Below, in pieces: positions 23,466 to 32,064 of a stretch of DNA of 41,494 nt. Position 1 is the stretch's first letter, and each line of letters opens with the position of its first letter. A program made the position numbers and the translations under genes. Origin of the DNA: Bacteroidota bacterium (GTDB taxonomy: Bacteria; Bacteroidota; Rhodothermia; Rhodothermales; Bin80); the NCBI GenBank assembly GCA_026709335.1, contig JAPOTE010000106.1, positions 1 through 41,494 on the forward strand, given 5' to 3'. The notes under the pieces were generated by a model that did no database searches, was not told the origin of the DNA, and worked only from the letters and a program-made list of their open reading frames with translations.

Positions 23466-26189
23466 ATGAAGAGTTCTCGCCGGGAAATTACGTCTTCTCA
23501 TATACAGAATAGCCCTTGTGACACAAGGGCTCAAATACGATCTTTATGGTGGCATATTTCATTCGTTTTTCCTTTCTCTGTTCTCCTTTCCCTGGTTGCT
23601 TGTCAAACGCAGGAATCTCTGGAACCAATTCTACTGGATTCGTCTGAGCTTCCCGAATATGAGCACTCACTCGATCATGCGGGAATTATTAGTAACTGGT
23701 CTGAAGAATTCTACCATCACGGCCTACAAGTCTATCGAACCAACTGTTTTTCCTGTCATGGGACGCCAGATATACCTGGTACACTACCCCATTCAAGGCA
23801 ATTTTGGAAAGAATCATTCAAGTATGGAAATGATCCACTCTCGTTGTACAATACTCTCACGCTGGGACGTGGACTAATGCCACCCCAGTTGCATCTTGTT
23901 CCAAAAGAAAAATATGCTGTCATTTTGTTCATTCGGGAACAGTTTCTTCACGACTTAAATCCGGATGCGTATTTTGAAGTCACCCCTTCATACCTCAATC
24001 AACTTCCAGGAGGAACTTCTCTTGGCCCTCCATCCAAACGGTCGACCCCTTGGAAAGAAATGGATTATGGGAGATTCCTGATGCGAACTTATGAGGTTGC
24101 GCATGCATCTGATGGGTCAAAAGAGATCAATCACACGGGAAGACCCATCCCCAATGAAGATTTTAGCGATCGTAATTTTGCTTATAAGGGCATTGCCATA
24201 AGGCTGGACCCGGGAACCGGTGGAGTTGCCGCAGGCAACGCTTTCGTACTGTTTGATCATGATCTCATGCGAATGGCGGCTTTCTGGACCGGAAAAGGAT
24301 TCATTGATTGGGAAGATATCCTGCTGGATGATCAACACAATGTATTTCCTCGGATTGTAGGGGATTTGCACATCGAAACCTCAATGAATCCTGGCTGGGC
24401 CAATCCGATCACGGGAGCTCTCATCGATCCGCGTTTTCGAGCTGTGGATGGTCGCCAGTTCGGGCCACTGCCAAAAAGCTGGGCTCATTACCAAGGCCTT
24501 TATGTGTATGATCAACGTGTGATTTTACGCTACTCTGTTGGGGAAGCTCAAGTCCTTGAATCGTATACACTCGAAGCAGATACTTTATTAGCCAGAACGA
24601 TCAATGTGACCAATGTAAAGCGCCCTCTGACACTCAATGCTGCCCCGGACAGTGTAGAGTTAACGATTATTTCTCCCTCCGATGGAATGCTGACCTCCAC
24701 TGATGGAGTACTCCAGGTGGCTGTCACCCATGATGTTAACTTCAAGTTGATCTATGGAGGCAGCGATATTGTATCTACGCCCGCTGAGGACCTTTCCTCG
24801 TACAAAAAAGGAAGCTTATCAGAGGAAGTTCCCGTCCTTCAATCTCCTATTCTCTCATCTACAAGTGAGGGGTACGTCGTGGATGTTCTTACGCTTCCCG
24901 TAGATACTCCTTGGAGGAGCCGCATCCGCCCAACTGCGATCGATTTTATGACGGAGGGAAATGAAGCAATTGTGACGACCATTGATGGCGATGTATGGCA
25001 TCTCTCAGGAATAACCCGGACATCGGGATCTGTTGAGTGGCGACGGATCGCATCCGGCCTTTTTCAGCCACTTGGAGTGCGTGTCATTGAAGGAGAAATT
25101 TATGTGGGAAGTCGAAATCAGATTGCCCGCCTGCATGACCTGAATGGAGATATGCAGATAGATTACTATGAAAGTTTCAATAATGACCACCAAGTTACCG
25201 AACACTTTCACGAATTCGCAATGGGCTTACAGGCCGATGAAGCAGGAAATTTTTATTATGCGAAAAGTGCACGTCATGCCCGCAGAGCTCTGGTTCCTCA
25301 GCATGGTACCCTAATACGCGTGAGCCCCGATGGGAAACAAAGTACGATTCTTGCCACGGGATTTCGGGCAGCAAACGGAGTTACTGTCAATCCAGATAAT
25401 TCATTTATGGTTACCGATCAGGAAGGGCACTGGAATCCCATGAACCGAATTAATCTTGTTGAACCCGGAGGATTTTATGGGAACATGTATGGTTATGGAG
25501 CACCCCCAGATTCATCGGATGCTGCCATGATGCAACCCCTTATGTGGATTGACATGAAGCACGATCGATCACCAGCCGAGCTGCTTTGGGCAACCAGTGA
25601 TCGCTGGGGCCCCCTTTCAAATAAGCTCCTTAGCTTTTCTTACGGCTACGGCCGCATATTTCTGGTCATGCCTCAATCTGTAGAGAACACCCTGCAAGCC
25701 GGGATTGTGCAACTACCTTTAGCTGATTTCCCCACTGGATTGATGCGAGGACGCATGAATCCAGCGGATGGGCAACTTTATGTGGTTGGAATGTCTGCAT
25801 GGGCAACTAGTCAGATGATTCAAACCGGAGGAATTTATCGAATCCGATACAATGGCGGAGCGGTTCGCATGCCCGTCTCCATGCGTGTACTCGAGAATGC
25901 AGTGGAGATCTCTTTCACATCTGCCTTACAGGAAACATCTGCAACCCGGCCAAGCAATTATGAAGTAATCACCTGGGATCTTCTACGCTCGCGTCAATAT
26001 GGATCTGATCGCTATAACATGCAAAAATTACGAATCGCGAGTATCTCCCTGAATGATTCAACCATCCTACTGAGCCTACCCGGCTTGAAACCAACATGGA
26101 TCCTCGAGATCAATTACGATCTGGTTGACTCTAATGGAATCGAGTTCACTGGTGTGATCCAAAGCACAGTCCATGCTATTGGAAAATAA
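23466..26189 (+). CDS. cytochrome c/DUF6797/propeller lipoprotein (dehydrogenase-like)
   Basis: The 907-residue protein has a 27-residue N-region, a hydrophobic stretch and lipobox LVAC (Cys46), so it is probably a lipoprotein. A haem-c module with NCFSCH (94-98) follows, with a distal Met expected in the GRGLMPPQ segment. Next comes a DUF6797-type domain (about 190-330: TPWKEMDYGRFLMRTYEV, FAYKGIAIRLDPGTGGVA, GKGFIDWEDI). The C-terminal half is a sugar/sorbosone dehydrogenase-like propeller (TAIDFMTEGNEAIVTTIDGDVW, FRAANGVTVNPDNSFMVTDQEG, AELLWATSDRWGPLSNKLL). Such proteins likely oxidise a carbohydrate or alcohol outside the cytoplasm. Substrate unknown. It resembles in plan, but is not obviously a close paralogue of, the dehydrogenase at 3595-6483. 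Confidence 0.85.
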   Translation: MKSSRREITSSHIQNSPCDTRAQIRSLWWHISFVFPFSVLLSLVACQTQESLEPILLDSSELPEYEHSLDHAGIISNWSEEFYHHGLQVYRTNCFSCHGTPDIPGTLPHSRQFWKESFKYGNDPLSLYNTLTLGRGLMPPQLHLVPKEKYAVILFIREQFLHDLNPDAYFEVTPSYLNQLPGGTSLGPPSKRSTPWKEMDYGRFLMRTYEVAHASDGSKEINHTGRPIPNEDFSDRNFAYKGIAIRLDPGTGGVAAGNAFVLFDHDLMRMAAFWTGKGFIDWEDILLDDQHNVFPRIVGDLHIETSMNPGWANPITGALIDPRFRAVDGRQFGPLPKSWAHYQGLYVYDQRVILRYSVGEAQVLESYTLEADTLLARTINVTNVKRPLTLNAAPDSVELTIISPSDGMLTSTDGVLQVAVTHDVNFKLIYGGSDIVSTPAEDLSSYKKGSLSEEVPVLQSPILSSTSEGYVVDVLTLPVDTPWRSRIRPTAIDFMTEGNEAIVTTIDGDVWHLSGITRTSGSVEWRRIASGLFQPLGVRVIEGEIYVGSRNQIARLHDLNGDMQIDYYESFNNDHQVTEHFHEFAMGLQADEAGNFYYAKSARHARRALVPQHGTLIRVSPDGKQSTILATGFRAANGVTVNPDNSFMVTDQEGHWNPMNRINLVEPGGFYGNMYGYGAPPDSSDAAMMQPLMWIDMKHDRSPAELLWATSDRWGPLSNKLLSFSYGYGRIFLVMPQSVENTLQAGIVQLPLADFPTGLMRGRMNPADGQLYVVGMSAWATSQMIQTGGIYRIRYNGGAVRMPVSMRVLENAVEISFTSALQETSATRPSNYEVITWDLLRSRQYGSDRYNMQKLRIASISLNDSTILLSLPGLKPTWILEINYDLVDSNGIEFTGVIQSTVHAIGK
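23511..23531. repeat. perfect 10-bp-arm palindrome in the 5' coding region
   Basis: AGCCCTTGTG and CACAAGGGCT flank a single central A. It covers codons 16-22 of the cytochrome lipoprotein gene, 45 bp after the start. It could be an operator, an mRNA hairpin slowing early translation, or chance. It lies close to the divergent promoter with the isomerase gene. Confidence 0.5.
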
Positions 26190-26257
26190 GTTCAACTCTT
26201 CAAGTTGACCTCATAAAGGAGAGATCGTCAAATATCTGGCCAAAAAATATTGAGTCG

Positions 26258-28327
26258 TTACCTGATGACAACAAATTTTCGGCTGACGAATTCCCCACCG
26301 TACTTTGCATACAATACATACGTACCAGGAATTAATTGATCCACTGGAATCGGAATATCGGATTTTCTATTCCTGATAACTTCATCAGATATAGTCATTT
26401 GCAGGCGCCCCAGTAGGTCATATACTTCAATTTTTAACTTCTCTGTCTGCTGAAACGTGGCTGGAAACCAGGCTTGATGGTTCGACGGATTTGGATAAAT
26501 CGTTCCCATAATTCTTTCGGAAACCGAACTTGCATAAGGTGATTTGTCATTCAAAGTACCTGTTACCTGTGAGCTTCCAATACCATAGATGATTGCAGAT
26601 CTGGAATCTTGATGCCCGTCAAATCCTTCCAATTTCCAATAAGGAGAAATACCAAAATCAATATCCAGATCATCCCCCGTCCCTAGAATTTTATCGGGAC
26701 CAGCTCCAACAAACCCGGCAGGTTCTGGATTCGCGTCCATAATTTGCCACGGATAATCTGCATGCCCTGTATGAAAACCCGCCAGTAAATGCCCTGCCTC
26801 ATGAGCAATAACGTTCCCCAGCGCCAATCCAAGAAGGTCGGCCATCGAAACTCCCGGTGCTCGCTCTACAGCAGAAAACGAGGACTGTACTGATGGATCT
26901 GTTATCCGATCCAAGAGGATGACAGCAGTTTCATTCAAGACAAAATTTCCCACATCAACACTCTCGGCAATACCCGTGGTTTGCAACCCGAGCTCACCTT
27001 GGCTTCCTCCAACAATAATTCTGGTCACATTCGGAGCTCCCCAAGGGTCGAGATCATCCTTACTGTTTAGTATCTCCAAGGACAAATTTCCTCCCAATTC
27101 CTCCTGTAAATCATGAATTAAATTTTCCGTGAGGGCGGCCAATGAAAGATCAATGATATAATCTTCTTGATGCCCTATTCCCTGTTTTTCCAGAAATTGA
27201 CTCAGCGGAGACAATCTTGCATCACTGCGTCCTCCAAGCATTTGGGCATCTAACTCAGCTCCATCAAAATCAATAAACAGAACCTGTCTAGCCGATGAAT
27301 CTTTAGGACCAGCACGATGGGCAGCTAATATTGCTGTATAGCTGCCGCTCCCCTGAGCGACGCGTAAGTTATAATTCCCCGTTTCTGCAATGACTAATGC
27401 AATGTTTGCATTCCCTCCCCTTAAAAGAGGACTATTCCGAGGAAATAAATCACTGCGATCCAAAGCAGACGCGATCTGAACAGCCCCGTTGATATCTGCC
27501 AGCATAAGGTGTAGGGCTGCATCTTGAACAGCGATGCTAAGCACATCTCCGGCTTGTAAGTATACTCTGTACCAATCAAGATCTTCAGCATCAATACCAA
27601 GTGTAATTTCATAAGGTCCCTCACTCCCTGCTTTAGGGCCCGAACCAGGGTCAAACGGATCCTCAGGCCACCACGAATTAATTCCCCTGACAACTGCAAA
27701 ATATGATCCACTCGCAGGAATTACGACCTCCAGATAGCTATCCTTTGTACCATGTATTCCATTATCATTCGATTCCAGACGGAAACCCGTACTATCATAA
27801 AGCGCAACCTTACTGTCAAGACTGGAATCAGTCAGCGGTGTATCAATATCTATGGTGACTGTCTGCCCAGCGACGAGTCTGCCCATTTTATAAAAATCAA
27901 AATCACCAGTTCCTCTACCTCCACTACCATGCGGCCCATCTCCGATAGCACCATGAGTCTTGACTCGTGTCCCATGTTTGATTTCCAAATCACGAGCTAG
28001 ATGAATCGCTCCATCATCCATTGTTTCCCGTTCAGGAGAAGGCCTATGAATCGGGGGCTCGGGAGAAAGGGTCCCGCTAATTTCGAAGCTTGATTGTGCC
28101 TCTAAAGTTCCAAGAACTTCCGCATCTCCCTGGGTATCGTTTTCCCCCCGCCTATCTGCGGGTTCCTTTTCTCGAATGGTGCGTTCAGGTGCCTTTCCCG
28201 TGATAGGCAATGGATTCCTATGCTCAGACCGAGAATGGGTCAGACAGAAGGGAGATATACCCTGGCCAAAAACTGGAACCGCAATCATGCCCGATAAAAA
28301 AATTAAAACCGCCAAACGAACTACCAT
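26258..28327 (-). CDS. T9SS-secreted metzincin-like metalloprotease with PPC domain
   Basis: The preferred ATG at 28327 (28375 is an alternative) gives a signal peptide MVVRLAVLIFLSGMIAVPVFG. A Ser/Glu/Arg-rich spacer (about 30-120) leads to one or two bacterial pre-peptidase (PPC) beta domains (FDFYKMGRLVAGQTVTIDIDTP, SGSYFAVVRGINSWWPEDP). The protease region has VIAHEAGHLLAGFHTGH, an HExxH followed by a third His (HEAGHLLAGFH), and about 11 residues later IMDANPEPAG, a possible Met-turn. These are metzincin signs, but the Gly of the canonical HExxHxxGxxH is displaced by one. The C-terminus (about 85 residues: IYPNPSNHQAWFPA, LKIEVYDLLGR, LIPGTYVLYAKYGGEFVSRKFVVIR) is a type A T9SS sorting domain, so it is exported across the outer membrane and its tail cleaved. 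It is convergent with the cytochrome lipoprotein gene. Confidence 0.87.
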   Translation of the reverse strand: MVVRLAVLIFLSGMIAVPVFGQGISPFCLTHSRSEHRNPLPITGKAPERTIREKEPADRRGENDTQGDAEVLGTLEAQSSFEISGTLSPEPPIHRPSPERETMDDGAIHLARDLEIKHGTRVKTHGAIGDGPHGSGGRGTGDFDFYKMGRLVAGQTVTIDIDTPLTDSSLDSKVALYDSTGFRLESNDNGIHGTKDSYLEVVIPASGSYFAVVRGINSWWPEDPFDPGSGPKAGSEGPYEITLGIDAEDLDWYRVYLQAGDVLSIAVQDAALHLMLADINGAVQIASALDRSDLFPRNSPLLRGGNANIALVIAETGNYNLRVAQGSGSYTAILAAHRAGPKDSSARQVLFIDFDGAELDAQMLGGRSDARLSPLSQFLEKQGIGHQEDYIIDLSLAALTENLIHDLQEELGGNLSLEILNSKDDLDPWGAPNVTRIIVGGSQGELGLQTTGIAESVDVGNFVLNETAVILLDRITDPSVQSSFSAVERAPGVSMADLLGLALGNVIAHEAGHLLAGFHTGHADYPWQIMDANPEPAGFVGAGPDKILGTGDDLDIDFGISPYWKLEGFDGHQDSRSAIIYGIGSSQVTGTLNDKSPYASSVSERIMGTIYPNPSNHQAWFPATFQQTEKLKIEVYDLLGRLQMTISDEVIRNRKSDIPIPVDQLIPGTYVLYAKYGGEFVSRKFVVIR

Positions 28328-28688
28328 TTTTGTACAATAATTGGCAGGATCAGGGGGAATGAGTTGTCCGTGCACGCATGCGAACTTCCTCGAACGGCTG
28401 GTTGGTGTGGAGGGGACAATAAGTTAAATTCAGCTAAATTTGCCCTTTACGCTTTGCTGATAAGGTACGATATTTCTTCTGGATGCAAAGCTTTTTGAAA
28501 ACCTGAACCGTTGCAGAATATTCCCTGGTAGCCAAGATAACACTCCACATAACCGGGTTCAAATGCGGAAGATTGGGTCCATGATTGTGACCAAGTGTGC
28601 CACGCTAAAAGAAACCTGTTAAACGAAGGACAAATCCTGGTCGGAAAGTATTTCCGACCAGAACCAAAGGCGCACAACTGATCAACCG
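28328..28688. other. intergenic region upstream of the T9SS protease
   Basis: Apart from the hairpin at 28637-28661, nothing is recognisable. An open minus-strand frame (28447-28677) has no family signs and runs through the hairpin, so it is not called. The promoter of the protease gene must lie here. Confidence 0.4.
28637..28661 (-). terminator. hairpin downstream of the polyprenyl synthetase gene
   Basis: CTGGTCGGAAA and its exact reverse complement flank a 3-nt loop, an 11-bp stem starting 28 bp after the stop codon of the polyprenyl synthetase. Position and strength fit a transcription terminator or mRNA-end stabiliser, but the downstream T run is weak (GATTTGT), so Rho-independent action is uncertain. 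Confidence 0.5.
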
Positions 28689-29660
28689 CTAATAAATACG
28701 ATTCCCCATGTGACTGATCAGTGTACGCAACTCATCCGTATTTCCCGAAATTGAACTGATCCGATTCAAGGCATGAGATGTATAGCCTTGAATCTGTTTA
28801 CGGGCTTCATCCAAGATACCCAAAGCTTCCATCCGAGCTCGTGCTTTCGGAATTTCCTCACTGGCCAAACCTGATCCTGGGCGTATTCTGGTAAAAAACG
28901 TAGCATCTTCACCCGTAGCGCGCTGCCTCGCTTCTGCCAGTAAATAAGTTCCTTTCCCTTCAATTAGATCTCCCCCCTGAACCTTGCCCCAACGATGATC
29001 GTCAGCAATTAAATCCAAAAGATCGTCGAGAATCTGAAAAGCTCGGCCTATTGATGTACCTGCCTCTCTGAGAGCTAAGCAGACACCGGGGGATGCCCCG
29101 CCTATAATTCCGCCCATTTCAAGTGTAGCTGAAAGTAATCCACCAGTTTTGCCATCTACCATATGTAGGTAGTCATCTGTCGTCAACCCCTCCTTGCTTC
29201 CTATGGTCATGTCCAAAGCCTGCCCTTCACATAGCTCTCGTACCATTTTTCCAAATACGCGAGTAATGTACGCATGCGAGCCTGATGAAGTTTGACTCAC
29301 ACATTCACTTGCCAGAGCAAGTAAAACATCTCCGCATAAGATGGCAGTTTCGGTCCCCCATAACACATGAACCGTTTCACGTCCCCTCCGACTATCTGCA
29401 TGATCCATGATATCATCATGGACCAAAGAAAAATTATGAACCAATTCTACGGCCAAAGCCAATGGCATTGCCTGACGGCTATTGACACCAAAGATTTTGG
29501 CTGAAAGTAATAGCAAGACAGGTCGAATTCGCTTGCCCCCACCTGCAATCACGTATCGTACTGAATCATAGAGCTCATTCGGCTGATGATCTTTCACCAA
29601 ACTCGATAGACTTGATTCAATTTCGGCTCGGAGTTTTTCAACTGTAGTCTCAAGGTTCAT
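28689..29660 (-). CDS. polyprenyl diphosphate synthase (isoprenyl synthetase)
   Basis: This 323-residue cytosolic all-helical prenyltransferase has first aspartate-rich motif HDDIMDHADSRRG (Asp82, 83, 86) and second motif FQILDDLLDLIAD (Asp212, 213, 216). Both bind Mg-diphosphate. GGGKRIRPVL near residue 40 is the substrate-binding lead-in. It condenses IPP with allylic diphosphates to a chain for quinones or undecaprenyl-type lipids. The residues before the first motif (VHNFSLVHDD) would set chain length, but I cannot tell C15-C20 from longer. Length matches the family. It lies 37 bp downstream of adenylate kinase in the same direction and is followed by a strong hairpin, so it is probably the last gene of that operon. 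Confidence 0.93.
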   Translation of the reverse strand: MNLETTVEKLRAEIESSLSSLVKDHQPNELYDSVRYVIAGGGKRIRPVLLLLSAKIFGVNSRQAMPLALAVELVHNFSLVHDDIMDHADSRRGRETVHVLWGTETAILCGDVLLALASECVSQTSSGSHAYITRVFGKMVRELCEGQALDMTIGSKEGLTTDDYLHMVDGKTGGLLSATLEMGGIIGGASPGVCLALREAGTSIGRAFQILDDLLDLIADDHRWGKVQGGDLIEGKGTYLLAEARQRATGEDATFFTRIRPGSGLASEEIPKARARMEALGILDEARKQIQGYTSHALNRISSISGNTDELRTLISHMGNRIY

Positions 29661-29697
29661 GTTATTCTATACAAAGTATCCTAGGATGTCCCTGAAT

Positions 29698-30366
29698 CTA
29701 CGGTAAATGCAGAACTCTACGGATCTCCGCGGTAACATCAGAAAATGAACCCGAAGCAGAAACAGGTACCAGCAGATTTTTTGAAGAATAGAAATCAACT
29801 AGTGGACGCGTCTGCTGATCATAGATTTTTAACCGCTTACGAATTGCGCTTGGCTGATCATCTGGACGCGTAATTATGAATTCTGCCTGCTCTTCGGGAG
29901 GGGGTTTGTTGGAGAGATGGAAGTTTTCGCCGGTAACGGAATGAATACGGCGCTGCGAAAGTCTTGAGACCACTTCTTCGCTATTGATTTCAAAGTTTAT
30001 AACCGCAGTCAGGGATGATTTTTGCGAATTCATAAACTCACTTAACCATATTGCCTGCTGGACTGTTCGTGGGTACCCATCAAGGATATATCGCTTATTG
30101 TTTTCGGCCTTGATCGCATTCTCAGCCAGGATTCGTACAACATGATCGGGAGCCAAGCGACCGCCTTCAATGTACTTCTTTGCCTCACGACCTATGGGAG
30201 TGCCTGCTTTAATTTCTCCTCGAAGGATGACACCGGTAGAGATATGCCGAAAGCCATACTCTGCGGCCAACAACCTTGCCTGCGTACCCTTACCCGAGCC
30301 AGGTGGGCCAAGAAAAACAAGTTGAAGATTGCCTACGATGGAATTAGGATTCGTCTGCTCTACCAT
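29698..30366 (-). CDS. adk: adenylate kinase
   Basis: This 222-residue nucleotide monophosphate kinase catalyses AMP + ATP = 2 ADP. The Walker A loop is LVFLGPPGSGKGTQA. HISTGVILRGEIKAGTPIG is the AMP-binding part. YILDGYPRTVQQA is the conserved 'DG(F/Y)PR' signature. The LID region begins RRIHSVTGENFHLSNKPP, without zinc cysteines, and TRPDDQPSAIRKRLKIYDQQTRPLVDFY closes the domain. The first ten residues precede the usual start of the fold. The reading frame overlaps the YqjD-like gene upstream by 23 bp (30344-30366), which suggests translational coupling. Housekeeping enzyme of the cytosol. Confidence 0.93.
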   Translation of the reverse strand: MVEQTNPNSIVGNLQLVFLGPPGSGKGTQARLLAAEYGFRHISTGVILRGEIKAGTPIGREAKKYIEGGRLAPDHVVRILAENAIKAENNKRYILDGYPRTVQQAIWLSEFMNSQKSSLTAVINFEINSEEVVSRLSQRRIHSVTGENFHLSNKPPPEEQAEFIITRPDDQPSAIRKRLKIYDQQTRPLVDFYSSKNLLVPVSASGSFSDVTAEIRRVLHLP

Positions 30367-30868
30367 TCTTCTGGAGTGCCTTCAGGCCCATCTCAACACC
30401 TATGGGCACGAGTAACTCAATCAGTCGATTGAGCATGCTCTTCTCCTGCTGTGAATGTGAGTGATTACCTTGCATCACTGTGGCTCCTGTCCGATTTGTG
30501 GTATCTGCAGGAGTAGCCGAGGATGAGACTGGAGGGTGGTGTTCAGATTCGGAAGCTGAACTCGCTAACTGGTCCAAATGGTCTTTGACGGTTTCAATTG
30601 CTGGGACTATCGCAGAAGAAAGGATTGACTCTCTACTTTCGCCTCCTTTACGCTGGCCGCCCGAAAGTAAATATCCCATCATCACTCCAACCCCCAGAAA
30701 TGTAGCTGCACTACCTATAGGATGTTTTTCAATGAGTTCTCTAACCGAAGGAACTACATCTGTGAGCTCCTGTCGCAGGGCTCCAAAATGCTCTTCAATT
30801 TTAGATTCACGGTCATTGAGGGCTTCACGAATCCCGTTGCTTGCCTGATTGTTATTGTCCGTTTTCAT
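30344..30868 (-). CDS. YqjD/ElaB-like membrane-anchored protein (long paralogue)
   Basis: This 174-residue protein has a helical N-terminal region (about 10-50, REALNDRESKIEEHFGALRQEL) and a membrane segment with glycine-zipper character (HPIGSAATFLGVGVMMGYLLSGG, about 48-70). A Ser/Thr/His-rich linker follows, and a second hydrophobic helix near the C-terminus (LIELLVPIGVEMGLKAL). It aligns well with the shorter protein at 30977-31204, so the pair arose by duplication and the extra C-terminal part was added or retained only here. In E. coli related proteins (YqjD/ElaB/YgaM) tether to the inner membrane and associate with ribosomes in stationary phase. The same role here is inference. It overlaps adk by 23 bp. 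Confidence 0.7.
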   Translation of the reverse strand: MKTDNNNQASNGIREALNDRESKIEEHFGALRQELTDVVPSVRELIEKHPIGSAATFLGVGVMMGYLLSGGQRKGGESRESILSSAIVPAIETVKDHLDQLASSASESEHHPPVSSSATPADTTNRTGATVMQGNHSHSQQEKSMLNRLIELLVPIGVEMGLKALQKNGRADES

Positions 30869-30976
30869 TCGTATCCGTATTTACCAATGTGCCTGCTTGG
30901 CATTCTCCTAGTGGATAACAGTGACTATATCAAGATGTACGTATGAATTAGGTCAACTTTCCGATTCACACAGCTC

Positions 30977-31204
30977 TTAATCATTGCGACGACTACTTCC
31001 AATGAGATACCCTACCACTACTCCAACACCTAGAATTGTGGATAAACTGCCCAGAGGATGTTTTACGATGAATTCCTTGACAGGGGGAACCACATTCTCC
31101 AGCTCACGGCGAAAATTTGCTGCATATTCCTCAATTTTGCGGAGGCTTTCGTCAACTGCTTCACGAGTGTTGCTGTTTACCTGATTTTGGTTCTGTTCTT
31201 CCAT
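30977..31204 (-). CDS. YqjD/ElaB-like membrane-anchored protein (short paralogue)
   Basis: The 75-residue protein has a hydrophilic helix (REAVDESLRKIEEYAANFRREL) and a C-terminal membrane segment (HPLGSLSTILGVGVVVGYLIG). This is the DUF883/ElaB arrangement. It closely matches the N-terminal half of the protein at 30344-30868 (VKEFIVKHPLGS against VRELIEKHPIGS). It overlaps the upstream holin-like gene by 44 bp (31161-31204), so the set of three is likely co-translated. The order DUF883-type next to DUF1469-type parallels E. coli yqjD-yqjE. No catalytic residues; a membrane tether is the probable job. Confidence 0.72.
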   Translation of the reverse strand: MEEQNQNQVNSNTREAVDESLRKIEEYAANFRRELENVVPPVKEFIVKHPLGSLSTILGVGVVVGYLIGSSRRND

Positions 31205-31574
31205 TGGTTTCAGAGATTATACGTTTTGTTTGATTAGTCTTGATATCTTTTGACTGAGTCGCTAACAGATAAAAAATTAATGTGGCTACCGCCATTATTG
31301 CGCCGATCAATATAAATCCCCAAATTGGATTTCCAAGCAATAACCCCAGCCACAATGCAACGGCAATCAGTAGAAACGTTATCGCCAATACAAACGCAAA
31401 GCCCGCGGCTATGGCACCACCGATCCTCTTTCGATTTCTCAAAGCAGATTCTAAATACTGCACAATCGAAAGCTGCAGTCTGAGATCTACCCAGCCCTGC
31501 AAATTCCTGACAAGCTCCCTGGAATGCTGCGAGATACGATCAGCTTTACTTCTTTTCGCACGTTCCTCGACCAT
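31161..31574 (-). CDS. YqjE/phage-holin-like (DUF1469) membrane protein
   Basis: The protein of about 137 residues starts at ATG 31574 (a start at 31583 adds three residues). A helical N-terminus (SRELVRNLQGWVDLRLQLSIVQYLESALRNRKR) is followed by two transmembrane helices (about 50-72, IGGAIAAGFAFVLAITFLLIAVALWLG; and 78-98, PIWGFILIGAIMAVATLIFYLLA). The charged C-terminal tail overlaps the next gene. This two-helix hairpin with an N-terminal amphipathic helix is the DUF1469/YqjE pattern, sometimes annotated as actinobacterial phage holin. No lysis genes accompany it, so a holin function is unlikely. It is first in the operon with the two ElaB-like proteins and adk. Confidence 0.75.
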   Translation of the reverse strand: MVEERAKRSKADRISQHSRELVRNLQGWVDLRLQLSIVQYLESALRNRKRIGGAIAAGFAFVLAITFLLIAVALWLGLLLGNPIWGFILIGAIMAVATLIFYLLATQSKDIKTNQTKRIISETNGRTEPKSGKQQHS

Positions 31575-31583
31575 ACAATACAT

Positions 31584-32064
31584 AAACTGTCAGGAGGTCT
31601 GTAAACAGATCGCAATCCCTACATGTTCCGGCTGTGAAGTTTCGTGGGGGTTCATAGTTGACCACATCTCTCGGCCGAATCATTCCTGCACGTTTTCTGA
31701 ATCCAATTTCTAGTGCACGAGCGGAGTAGCCAAGTCCTCGTTATAGGTTGAAATATAGCTCTAAATATATTCTTCAAGCTGCTGAATCGAACACTCTACA
31801 TCAAAGCCATTGTTGGCCTAGTGTGGTGGACGTACCGAGTAAATCCACGTTTTCGCGCGCATCCCAGGGGGTTGCACAGATGCAGTTGCTAAATCGAATT
31901 CAGGAGGCCTTGATTGAAGAAGGGTACGAAGAGGATCGTGGGACATGTCTCCCGGGATTCAACAGCGATTGAAGCTAGAGAAAAAAACCGATTCCGAAGA
32001 AGAAAGAATCTGTACCAGAGCTGAGAAGGCGTGGTTGGACGAAGAAATGTCGCTTTGGATAAGC
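31584..32064. other. gap with possible decayed small open frames
   Basis: No known gene is seen in this 481-bp stretch. Two short plus-strand frames lie end to end in different phases. The first (31748-31972) ends MQLLNRIQEALIEEGYEED..., and the second (from about 31944 to 32070) reads LKLEKKTDSEEERICTRAEK. They may be remnants of one small gene or chance. A short dyad, TCTGT-AA-ACAGA, lies at 31598-31609. The promoter of the holin-like operon (minus strand) should be near 31600-31700. Confidence 0.3.

Noticed and set aside
26192-26208. Hairpin TCAACT/AGTTGA between convergent genes as terminator
   Set aside because: Short stem and no T run in either direction; it could be chance.
28447-28677. 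76-codon minus-strand open frame after the polyprenyl synthetase
   Set aside because: It runs through a perfect hairpin, has no recognisable motif or plausible start context, and lies in a terminator-type position.
31161-31574. Phage holin, hence a prophage remnant
   Set aside because: Two-helix DUF1469/YqjE-like proteins are often labelled holin; there is no endolysin, integrase or structural phage gene nearby.
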